The translations under genes were made by a program, and so were the position numbers. A model generated the notes under the pieces. It made no database searches. It was not told the DNA's origin and worked only from the letters and a program-made list of their open reading frames with translations. A stretch of DNA of 64,000 nucleotides from Syncephalastrum monosporum B8922 (Eukaryota > Mucoromycota > Mucoromycetes > Mucorales > Syncephalastraceae), in NCBI GenBank assembly GCA_000697355.1, contig JNEN01001259.1:1-64000 (forward strand), given 5' to 3'. Numbering within the stretch: position 1 is the first letter of the stretch; each line of letters begins with the position of its first letter. Positions 1 to 10,165 of this stretch are shown piece after piece.

Positions 1-361
1 CAGTTCCTTTTTTTTTTTTTTTTTTTTGCCCTGTAATCTGTCATTGCTTTTGTTAAGGCTGCCCAGTTCAGCTGCTGTGTCCAGGAACAATCTTTTACAG
101 AAGCTACTTCTTGTTCTATTGGACACATGAATAGCAGTAGATGGACTATTGATGTATGTACAGTGGTTTTTTTTTTTTAAACTCTATAACCGTGATGCGA
201 GCTGATCCCTACTGATCTGACCAGCAAGAGAGCTTTCGATAGCAAAAAATAATGTATAACATGTACTGTTTGGTATGCACTTTCTCTTTTTGAAAGAAGT
301 ACGTTACAATCGCTCTTGTCAGGCTCTTTCTCTTCCGGTGAATAGCGCGACCCGTGATTGG

Positions 362-710
362 TCAAGCGGTTTCCTCGGTCGCCATTAAGTAAGCAGCGCT
401 AGCTCTTATCTTCTCGTCTTCCATATGTAAAGTTATCAGCTGATTCACTTTTGCAAAATGATTACAATACATTCGCTCTGGCCGCGTTGAGCTACAGAGT
501 TAATGGCCAAAACCTTATCAAGGCGACCAAGTCACCTTCTAAATTCAAAATCAAGCGGTGTCTCGCTACAAGACAGTATGATGAGCCGTTGTGTAGAAGG
601 GGTAAAGAAGCGGAAGGGATTCGAGGAAGCAGCCCGTACCAGTCCACCGCGACGGCTTCCGATAGCCGCGCCCGCTCGCCCATGCCGGTGTCCTTTGCCT
701 TGTCTGCCAT
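362..710 (-). CDS. candidate small gene, unknown 76-aa protein
   Basis: Not recognised. A three-exon model on the minus strand closes in frame: 710..640, 565..536 and 491..362 (71+30+130 nt = 77 codons with TGA). The introns are GT..AG, and the second has a good branch-like TTAAC before its acceptor. The product starts MADKAKDTGMGERARL and ends YLMATEETA; it is hydrophilic with no visible domain. The last exon stays open for 43 codons. The alternative is that only the first exon, read through as a 72-codon ORF, or nothing at all, is coding. The call rests on splice geometry only. Confidence 0.3.
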
Positions 711-1332
711 GATCGTCTGTGGCTAGGGAAGGGAGGGCTCACCAAGCCGCTCATGGAATCGCTGTCCCGCCCGTCTTGAAGCAGAAGCCGCGCCTCAGCC
801 GCTGCCTGCAGAAATCACCACAGCCACTCAGCACGCGCCGCCGTCATCATAAGCAGGACAGAACTACACTTGTGTATATTTGTTCTCCTGTTCTTTTTTA
901 TTGAACGCCCGGAAGCGCACCATCATTCCAATATTTTATTTGAGACAAATCATTTGGATATCTATACTATTCTCTAAACTATGAGAGTAAAACAGAAATG
1001 CTTTGAGGTTGGTAATTACGAGAAAAAGAGGGGAGGCAACCGAAGAAGAGTTTCGTTTCTTTTTTTTTCCTCCTTGCCTTTAGGGCAAACATGCTCATTT
1101 CTGGTTTCATTGAGCTCGATACACAGGAAGGTTCCAAAAATGAGACATACATGCTTATGGACAGCGGCTGATTTCCACATCTCGGTTACGTTGACGCATA
1201 ATTCAAGATCGCTGCGGTAAGGACAGGAGAAAGGCCGTGTATGGCAGGGGCAGACCGAGTATATTCGCCGTCTCAGTAAGGTAAGATTTTTTGCCAGAGT
1301 GCATGCTTGTCTTTGCCTCGAAGATACTTCGT

Positions 1333-1472
1333 CTACAGGTAGGATAGCTGTTCGAAGCCGAAAAGCTTATTGTAATCGTCGCTCTCGTCCTCCATGGGGA
1401 TAACAACGTTCAGATTATCGGGCTTGCCGTTTTTTCTGTTAAACTTGCTCAAGTGAAGATGGCACGGGACAC
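1333..1472 (-). CDS. candidate C-terminal exon of an unrecognised gene (partial)
   Basis: On the minus strand a CTGCAG acceptor is followed by 46 open codons ending in TAG at 1335..1333. The predicted end has a basic stretch (KFNRKNGKP) and then an acidic-aromatic tail (EDESDDYNKLFGFEQLSYL), which looks like protein rather than noise. I could not assemble upstream exons between 1500 and 2450 with confidence, so strand and extent are tentative. No family is recognised. Confidence 0.22.
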
Positions 1473-2196
1473 CTGCAGACTTAGCATAGGGTATGTATTC
1501 ATGGAGGTCTAGACAAAAGAGTTATCGGAACTGGGAGTCCAAGATGCAAGAAGCCTTGTGTCACCATCCAGAAGACCTATGTCGCATGCAGCCAGGCCCA
1601 CTTGCAAACTTCACGCGGCAGTTTCACAAGCTCCAGGCTTCCTCCCTACCGCTGGCTTCGGGGAAGCTAGGTACCGCTCAAGACAAGAGAACGGAAGGAT
1701 TTGGTGCCACTGCTGTCATCAGAGGTAATTTTTTTTTTTTTTCAATGATCATTGAGTACTTACCTAAAGCGGTGCCCTATACGAACCGGTATCGAAGGTG
1801 AAAAGTGGCCAAGGAAAAATGAAACGAGAATACAGCGCACTCTCTCTGCTTTGTATTATCTCTGTAATGTGTTATATGCGATAAGGGCGTGTCATGTTAA
1901 TGTTTGGAAGGCAAGCATTTGAGACAGTTCTTTTTTTTTTTTTTCTTGAATGTGGTGTTAAAGTGCGGAAGTAATCTAAGCGTGTAGCACAGACAGACTC
2001 GGTTAAGATATTGAGCGCTGCTGATTAATGTATGATAAAGCGGTAGTAATACGTCTGCGTAGGAAAAGGGGATCCAGTTTTCATTACAACTTTCTACCGA
2101 AGATTTCTAATGGCAGACGTTTTTTGTCACACGCTTCTTTCTTTCTCACAGACATCGAATGCTAAGCGCGCATCTGGAATCTCTATTTTGCCTTTT

Positions 2197-2227
2197 GTCT
2201 TCCTGTCTTCCTGTCTTCCTGTCTTCC
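2197..2227. repeat. 8-bp tandem repeat, about 4 copies
   Basis: The unit GTCTTCCT is repeated almost perfectly four times. It is a simple pyrimidine-rich microsatellite in non-coding sequence. Confidence 0.8.
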
Positions 2228-2894
2228 CATCTTTGTTATACTGCTGAGACAAGAGATATTCTATGGTAGCGTTGAAACGGTATATGAACCATGGGCACCT
2301 TTTTCCATTTGAGTCTTCTTTTTTGAATGGGGTGGCTACTGTAAATTTTTTATATGTAGGCGGGGAGACCTTAAGCATGAATCTCACAGGGCGATGTGCT
2401 GACTTTGAACCACCGGGGATCATAAAGCCCAAGGCATATGCACTCAGAATACAAGTTTGTGAAGGAGAATCACGATCATAGAAGGTGTGCTCGGATTAAC
2501 GATCACCGAGTGAATATAAGATGACGATTCGGGGGACAAATGTACAAAGCCCAAGTGAATCCACTGCTGCAGTGTTCAAAACATCGGAAAACAGGGCGAA
2601 GGACTTTGTGGTTATACATGAGAACCAATGTTACCACTGAAAATAGGTGAATTAGCAACAGATAGAATAGGTATTATAAAGAAGTGGTAAACGAGATGGC
2701 CATCATTTATCGTTGTGCGTTCCCACGCAGTCAATCACAGATGGGCCGTTGACATGCCAGTGGGAAAAACCGGCGGCTAAACATTTATAATCACATCATC
2801 GCCCTGGAAGGACAAAAATGTTTATCTCCAGTATTACCTAACGGCTCGGCTATCTGACCGTACCCCACAATTTTTTTTTAATTCTCGTCCAAGC

Positions 2895-2903
2895 TATAAA
2901 AAA
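2895..2903 (+). promoter_or_regulatory. TATA box of the acyl-CoA ligase gene
   Basis: TATAAAAAA lies 47 nt before the chosen ATG at 2950. The same spacing (about 45-70 nt) recurs for other genes in this window. An in-frame upstream ATG at 2914 would leave almost no leader, so 2950 is preferred. Confidence 0.6.
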
Positions 2904-2949
2904 CTCACCCGCATTGCATATTGAACTCTTCTTTCCCCTTCATTCAAAA

Positions 2950-5029
2950 ATGGTCTTTCATCCCAGCTACGCGCCCGTCCAGGAGCCAGAATGCAACGTG
3001 GTCGATTTTCTCTTTCAAAACCGACTCAACATACCCGACGACCGTCCTCTCCTCATCGATGTCGTCACTCGCCAACAGTTGACTTTTGGTGAGATCAAAG
3101 ATGGTATTCTGCGCTTTGCAGCCGGTCTGCAAGACAAATGTGGCTTCCAAAGAGGCGATAGCGTCCTTCTGTTTGCGCCCAACCAGGTACATAAATTCAG
3201 GTCCAAATGCATGCAGAATGATGCTCATATTCATGCACCACGAGCCAGTATGATTACAGCGTCGCGTTGTTGGCTGCTCCCGCCGTGGGTGGTGCGTCCT
3301 CGCCCGCAAATCCAACTTACACGGTGCGTGAGCTCGTCCACCAGCTCGAGCAGACGAAGGCAAAGGTCATGATCGCGCATCCCGAGAACATTGACCGTGC
3401 CCTGCAAGCCGCTGCTCAGGTCAACCTTCCCAAGCAGAATATTTTTATCTTTGGTGATAAACCTGTCAAGGGTCTTCAGCCATTCAAAACAGCATTGATG
3501 GGCACCCGTCGAGCCGAAATCTGCCACCTGTCTCCCGCTGAATCCAAGGACGTAACCGCATACCTCTGCTTCTCTTCAGGCACGACAGGCCCGAGCAAAG
3601 GTGTCATGACGACGTAAGTATCGCGTATAAAGAAATTGAGGGAAACTTGGCTTACATGGAATGAAAAGGCACAACAATATTGCTGTGAACATCCTTCAGT
3701 ACCTTGCTATTGACGGCAAATTCCTTACGGCCAATGATCGTACACTGCTCACGCTCCCCATGTTCCATATCTTCGCCCTGACCAACATCCTGCATGTCTC
3801 GCTGTACACGGGTACCCCGGTGTATGTCATGCAGCGCTTCGACCTTGCACTTTATTGCAAATGTATCCAAGAGTTCAAAATCACGTTTGTCTACATGGTG
3901 CCTCCGATCCTTTTGGCTATTGCCAAGGACCCGATCGCCCTTAAATACGACCTTTCGTCCCTCGTTTGGATCTTGTGTGCAGCCGCCCCGCTAGGTCTCG
4001 ATCTCCTCAAAGTGGCCAAGCAGCGCGTCCCTGGTTCGGTCATTAAGCAGGTAATTGAACCCAGGAAAGCAATGTGCAGCGGTCTGATCTTTTGTACGCA
4101 GGGCTACGGTCTGACGGAATGCTCTCCAGTCGTCATCATTGAGCCGAGTGATGATGCCCATCCTGGTACATAAGCATTTATTGGTGAGAGACGATCAGCT
4201 AAAGATTGTGTACAGGATCAGTTGGCTACTTGGGACCCAATATGACTGTGAGACTTGTTGATGAGAACGGCAAAGGTAAAGTCCTTCAACTGGTCATGGG
4301 TGCAAGAACTAATGTATGTATACACACTACCTGCAGACGTTGGCCTCAACGAGCGTGGTGAGCTCTGGGTCAAGGGCCCAAATGTGATGAAGGTTTGTTC
4401 AATAATTCGCAGCAAACATATGAACTCATTCTGGCTCCAGGGATATATCAACAATCCCAAGGCGACGGCTGAAACCATTGACAAAGATGGTTGGCTTCAC
4501 ACAGGCGATATTCTCACTCGGGATGAACAAGGCCGCTACTACATTGTAGACCGCCTGAAGGAGCTGATTAAGTACAAGGGTTTCCAGGTATGTCATTGAG
4601 GTCCCGTTTCGAGGAACTAGGCGTACTAATACAACATCCATCAAAAGGTCGCACCTGCTGAGCTTGAGTCACTTCTGGTAATAAGAAACAGTTCGTGTCT
4701 GCAGAATCAGAAAACGCTGACAGGCCTGGTTATGATAGCTGCAATCACCTGACGTCGCCGACTGCGCGGTCATTGGCCATTATGAGGAAGAAGAAGCCAC
4801 CGAGGTGCCGATAGCGTATGTCACACTTATGCCGAATGTGCCGCGCAACGAGGAAACAGCGGCTCGTCTGAAGAAGCACGTGGCTAGCCAAGTCGTCAAC
4901 TACAAGCAGGTCCGCAAGGTCAACTTTATCGACGCTATTCCCAAGAACCCATCAGGCAAAATATTGAGACGCGTCTTGCGTGAACTGGCTGCTCAAGAAA
5001 AGTCGAAACCCGCACGCGCTATGCTTTAA
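2950..5029 (+). CDS. acyl-CoA synthetase, 4-coumarate-CoA ligase-like
   Basis: ANL-superfamily enzyme that adenylates a carboxylic acid and transfers it to CoA; the true substrate cannot be read from sequence. Nine exons close in frame to 543 aa: 2950..3186, 3249..3613, 3669..4050, 4102..4165, 4216..4275, 4337..4392, 4441..4587, 4648..4677 and 4739..5029. Length is typical of 4CL-like fungal ligases. Visible motifs are the AMP-binding loop [11 protein letters not shown], the GYGLTECSP box, WLHTGDI, the hinge [15 protein letters not shown] and the catalytic C-terminal Lys in NPSGKILRR. The C-terminus is RAML, not a canonical SKL-type peroxisomal signal, although many fungal relatives are peroxisomal. 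Introns are 48-62 nt. The family is certain; coumarate as substrate is not implied. Confidence 0.92.
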
Positions 5030-5129
5030 ACACGCTTATAACCCCCACTATACAGATTAACTTGTAACATACATTATTTTCCCACAAACGGATGTCACGA
5101 TCTTGTACGATTCCAATAGACACGACACA

Positions 5130-5545
5130 GTAGACACGCCAAATTAAGGGTGTTGTATAAAACTTTTGAAAAGTATTTGTGCCAGCGAATCGATAAAAAT
5201 GGCGTAGAGCATAGGGCTAAGGATGGATCCTTGAAGGACCCCTCGTCGAAGACGTACCCATCGCGAGTAAAGATTCTGCAATTTTCAAAAAAGGGGCGAT
5301 ACAACCAACGAAACAGGGCATCCCAGATCACCGTGCGGTCCACCGAGTCATAAGCCGATTTTACGTCCAGGAAGTCGGGGTCCATGACTAGCGTCAACGG
5401 ACCGTGAAGAGCTTGGACGCCCTTCTCCTATTAGTATTCTTTGGTGTCGTGTGGAGGCAACGCTCAACGTAAATCGCGCTCTTCTTGATGATGATGGCAG
5501 CTGCTTGAGCGAACGCGTTGCCTGATGGGCATGACTAATTGTAGC
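5130..5545 (-). mobile_element. decayed non-LTR retrotransposon fragment (reverse transcriptase)
   Basis: The minus strand encodes the two best-known RT blocks of LINE-type elements in different frames. FLDVKSAYDSVDR (motif A, about 5350-5390) lies in the open frame 5397..5095, and GVLQGSILSPMLYAIFIDSL (motif B, about 5165-5235) lies one frame over. A frameshift therefore separates them near 5240-5260. A further frame change upstream (about 5400-5540) carries more RT-like sequence before it ends. Both ends of the element, the endonuclease and the YADD box are absent, so it is a dead internal fragment. It sits directly downstream of the ligase gene, on the opposite strand. Confidence 0.75.
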
Positions 5546-6702
5546 ACCGCTCTATTGTGCCTAAATTAACCTTTTGAATTGCTACGCGTCGTGTATATGT
5601 TTGTATGCCGACAAACAAAATGTGAAGTGATAAGGGGAAAAGGCAGCCTAAAGATGCTGTTTTGTAGTAGGTTCTGGTACTGGGTTGCATACAACAGCTT
5701 CAGTTGCATCATGGTGCTTTCCATATACATGTAAAAACATTGTAATACGGTATGTGGTCTGTGCTTCGCACTAAATACAGTCTGGAATAGGTCTAACGCT
5801 CCAATGAAAGAGGTCACCCACGTTACCATAGAAGACCCGTGTTTCATTCATTAGGGTGATGTCAAATATGGATGCCCTCATACTCGTAATATAACAAATG
5901 AAAAACGGCACCATGCTGAAGTTTTGGCAAGTAGTTAACTTGTAACTGCAGTGCAGCAAACGCCATATCTTTTTAACTTGCTGTAAATTTCTCTATATGC
6001 ATTAGAACGTTTATGTCAAGTGGTATAATAGCTGATTGTTGTTAATCAAATGAGTCGCCTTTAATAAGCATTACCAGCTGCCCCTTGCAGAAACGAGCTT
6101 TAAAAGGTCATACGAAGAGGAAGCAACTGTCTGCCGTTATTCTTCCTATTGTCAGTCTGTAAGCAGCAACGAAGCTCACCACTTCAGTAAGACGCTCATC
6201 GCTGACGCTACACGAAGTTACTTTAATGGATGAAGCCAACACCGTTTCCGTAACATAGGTTTTTTTTCTTCCCTTTACTTCCTGTCAGCAAAGACTTCGC
6301 CGTCACATCCCTTTATCCGGCCCAAGTCATCTATGCGGCAGTTATCCCATCGACGTGCTTTCTGACTCTGAAAGCCAGAACCCACAAAAGACCTCCCTAG
6401 AGTCTGTCTATGACGAGTGGACCTTCTAAACCAGGAGGCACATGGTAGAGCCCGTACCCGTTGACGAGGAGAGTAACCGAGAATTCGACAGCCGTATGCA
6501 GACAGAGCAAGGCGCGGGTATGGCACGTACTAAAGCCATATACGATGTGTACCCAGATTACTTTGTCTTTGAGACACTCCGCTTGCCCCATTCGAATGCG
6601 ACGCGACGCGTTTTCCTGCTGCACGCGAAAAAAGAACGAAGAGAAATTTTTACCAGAGCACGCTGCCCCCCTTTCTTTGCTGCCATTTTGTCGACACACG
6701 CA
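5546..6702. other. intergenic, upstream of ELG1
   Basis: No gene is supported. An open frame runs into the ELG1 coding exon from 6442, but its first 87 codons have no similarity to the family and precede a start with a textbook PIP box. The interval probably holds the retroelement flank and the ELG1 promoter. Confidence 0.5.
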
Positions 6703-9586
6703 ATGCCGGTGAAGGCAAGACAGGGCGCTCTTCATGCTTTCTTTGCTCCCAGGAAGCAAGTCGAGTCTAAGCCACGCACACCGCCTGCTCCTCCGCCTCC
6801 TGCTTCTTCTTCTTCTAAACCCCCTCCATCCTCCCCATGCTCTTCATCCTCGCCACCACGGCCTCAGCAACAACAACAGCACCAGCAGCACCAAGAACAA
6901 CGACCTGCTGGCCCGTTGCCTGCTCCATTCGCGCGTTATTCCGACGCAGAATGCTCCAATGCAGAAGCAAAACGCTTCGCCCGCTTCCAGAAAATGAGGG
7001 CAGCGGCTATCGAGCAAGAGCAGCGCGCCACCGCCGTCGAGCCGGGATTGCCGCTGCCGCCCTTCGAGGACGCACGTCGCGCTTTTTATGGCACCACCGA
7101 AGGCTGGGTGGAAACCAAACCTCCAGAGAAGGAGCCCAAGCGCCGACCGGTACAACCTCAGGAAGCCATGCTGCCTGACAAAGACCTCTTTGAGGGTGGT
7201 CATATTTCACAAACTGCCGAGCCAGGAACGACCGCACACGAAGACCAGGCCATGCGCGACGTCTGCCCAGTGCCACCGCGTCCCCATCCCACCGATGTCT
7301 CCAGCCTCTCCATGGATCAGATGGCGCCAAAGCGACCCCAGCAGGGCGCCACGCGGGCGCAACGCAAAGACAGCACAAAGCACGTCCTCAAAAAGTGGGC
7401 TCAGTCCGATCTGCGACGCGTCATGGACACGCTCCACCCTCAGTGGGATTCTGACCCTGCCTGCGCCTACCTTTTCCAGCAGTCGAAACCCACCGTGGCT
7501 GAACACAAGAACCATCAACAATGGACCGAGCGATACCGTCCGCGGGCTGTCGAGGGCTTGCTCGGCAACCACGAAAATTACACTTACCTGGCACGCTGGC
7601 TCGAAACCCTTCTCGTCGCGTCTCCCCCCTCTCCACAAGAACCCACTAAGAAAACAAAAAAGAAGAAAAGCAAAAGCAAGTCCCCTGGTATCGATCTGAA
7701 GAACCTCAAGATCGGCGACAGCAAGAACAGGAACGAGGTCCACTCCTTGGATGAAGACTCGGAGATGGAAGACCCAGAAGAATACGAAAACAATGACGAC
7801 GACGACGACGACGCGGACTTTGCACCCGAGGCGATAGCCACGCGCAAAAAGCCAAAGAAGCAGCGCGTGCGATCCAACCTGATCCTCATATTTGGAAAGC
7901 ACGGTATTGGCAAGACGGCCGCCGTCTACACCGCCGCCGAAGAAGCCGGCTACAGTGTGTTTGAGCTAAACAGCAACACACGGCGTGGTGGCAAGGATAT
8001 CACGGCAGCCGTCGGCGAAATGACGGAGAGTCATCAAGTGAGCTTCCACGCAGGCAAGAAACGGGGTCTGCCCATTGCCTCGACGGTGCAGCCTGCCAAA
8101 AAAATTCAAAATACCGGTCTCTTCAACCATTTCAAGCGCATTGAGCCGGAAAAGAAGGAGAAAACACCCCCGCCTCCTCCCGAGCCCGAGTCTGAATCAG
8201 AACCGGATGAACCGCAAGTCAAAGGCAAGCCGAAGCAGAGCCTTGTCCTGCTCGAGGAGGTCGATGTTCTTTACGAAGATGACAAGGGCTTCTGGTCTGC
8301 TGTGACAGAGCTTGCGGAGAAGAGCAAGCGTCCCATTATCATGACGTGCAATGGTATGTGTACGTGATCTGACCTACTTTATAACTCATCCTGTGTGTCT
8401 AGATGTCGATGTGATCCCGGTGGACACGTTGCCTCTCGAATCTGTTCTGGAGATCCAACCTCTCGTTATCCAAGAACTGGTGCCCTATCTCCAACTGGTG
8501 ACTTTAATCGAAGGATACCTCATTGACCCGCGCATCCTTCTCGCACTCGCGATTGAAAACGGGATGGACTTGCGGCGCTGCCTGCAAACGCTCCAACTGC
8601 AATGCGGGTGTGCGCCCAAACCCAGCGCCGGCTTTGCTCTCGCGTGTCAAGACTACTTTTCTGGCCTGAGTGACTTTACTTTCTGCAACGGCGTGGATTT
8701 GTCTGCCATCGTTCGGCCCAAGGACGCGAATGTGAAGGAGGGTATGCGAGGCTTCGGAAATCTTCAGGAAGCATTCAGCACGCCGAGTCTGCAAAACATT
8801 GCGCAGGTGCTGGATCGCGCTGCATTTGCCGACGCATACTTGATGCCCTACGATACCAAAGCTCACACACAGGTATGAACAGAGAAAGAAAAAAAATGAC
8901 TGCATCGAAATAGGCGCCTCACCAGAGAACGTAGCTTTTGTCGAGCACGGGCGACAACATCGTGGGCGTGGCTGGCCATTTGCATCATGAGGCGGTGGAC
9001 CTTCCTGTGGATGATTTTCACAATGCTCTGCGCGGGTACGAGGCCTATGTCAGTCGTTTGAACGCCAACGAGTTCAAGGCGCAGAAATGGCAGCAGAGGA
9101 TGCACAGTATCACGACCCTCAATTCGATGCTCTACTCGATCCGGTAAGTGAGACCCGAAACAAGCGTGCCCACTCCATCCATATTCATGGAATAAATAGG
9201 TTCCAAACATATCAAATCTGTGCCGACTCCATTGACCGACTTCTGCCCACCCGGATGCAATACATGCCTGATCGGAGAACGCTTATGGAATACTACGTGC
9301 CGTACGTGAGAGACATGTGTATGCACGAGAACAAGGCGTCCACTTTACACCGCAAACGCGGTCGTTTGGGTCGACGGACCGTCTCGAAACGCCACTTTGG
9401 AACGCGCTTGACAGATGAAGATGAAGAAGATTTGGTAGCAGCCTTTGAAAAATTCGATTTGGAAAAGCAGGTAAGACATCCCAAAAGTGATAAGTTACCA
9501 TGATACTCATCATTGCCTAGCTACAACGCTCGTCCAAGCGGGGAGACATATACACAAAAAGATACCAGTCCCTGTTTCATAGCTAA
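6703..9586 (+). CDS. ELG1: Elg1/ATAD5-type RFC-like AAA+ ATPase
   Basis: Large subunit of the alternative clamp-loader complex that unloads PCNA from chromatin after replication. Exons 6703..8353, 8403..8872, 8935..9143, 9200..9470 and 9521..9586 give 888 aa. The start is chosen because residues 7-14 (QGALHAFF) are a perfect PCNA-interacting PIP box. A long low-complexity region (polyP, polyS, polyQ) follows. Then come the RFC-like segment WTERYRPRAVEGLLGN, an acidic patch, Walker A GKHGIGKT (about 398-405), a Lys-rich insert, and the degenerate Walker B LVLLEEVDVLYEDD (about 514) with the EEVD typical of Elg1 rather than DEAD. TCND sensor-1 spans the first intron. The C-terminal clamp-loader collar follows and the end is short. 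RFC1, Rad24 and Ctf18 are excluded by the EEVD box and the N-terminal PIP box. Confidence 0.9.
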
Positions 9587-9788
9587 AGAAGAAATAATAT
9601 ATACTGCTCGAAGGAGGAAGAGGAGAAAAAAAGATACAAGGTTTATACGTACATTCACATGCTACTTACAGAAGAGAGAAAGGGCCTCTAAAAATACAAG
9701 AAAGAAAGAAAGAGAGGAAGAAGAAAAAGAGCCGGGGAGAGGGAAGAGACTTTGCATACTTTTTTAAGGGGGATACATGTATGTGTTC

Positions 9789-10119
9789 TCAACGTTTGCC
9801 GGGTATCCAAGACCTTCGGTTATTGCGCTTCGTGGTAGCCGTCGCAAAATCATCTCCATGGCTACGCATGGCGGGTATGGCACTTTTGGGAGGTATCGGC
9901 AATCCAGTATCATCATACGAACTAGGCAAGACGACGGCCGATTGGGTACTCAGGCTCGGTCTGACCTTTGTCATGTGGGTATAAGTGCGAAGGAAATCTT
10001 TGGTGGACGTGGCCTCAGCGCCCTGGTGACACAAGGATTGGGTCAGCTTTGTATCTTGCAGCAGCGGCACGATTTCTGCGGGTATCTGATTCAGGATGTC
10101 AGTAAAATAATAATACTGA

Positions 10120-10165
<46 letters not shown>

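Larger units (their letters stand above)
711..2949. other. gene-poor stretch upstream of the acyl-CoA ligase
   Basis: Apart from the weak exon candidate at 1333-1472, I see no convincing gene. The stretch is AT-rich and holds several T tracts (about 1067, 1729 and 1930) and an 8-bp tandem repeat at 2197-2227. Short open frames on both strands lack splice or domain support. The last few hundred bases are presumably the promoter of the ligase gene. Confidence 0.5.

Noticed and set aside
451..726. Plus-strand 91-codon open frame
   Set aside because: No motif; it overlaps the minus-strand candidate that has coherent splice phases.
1755..1800. FDTGS on the minus strand, resembling an aspartic protease active site
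   Set aside because: Isolated pentapeptide with no second half, flap or surrounding family sequence.
1493..1801. Plus-strand 102-codon open frame
   Set aside because: Starts at a non-ATG codon and has no acceptor that links it to an upstream exon; the minus strand looks equally coding-like.
7207..7902. 231-codon antisense open frame within ELG1
   Set aside because: Val/Leu-rich shadow of acidic, low-complexity ELG1 sequence.
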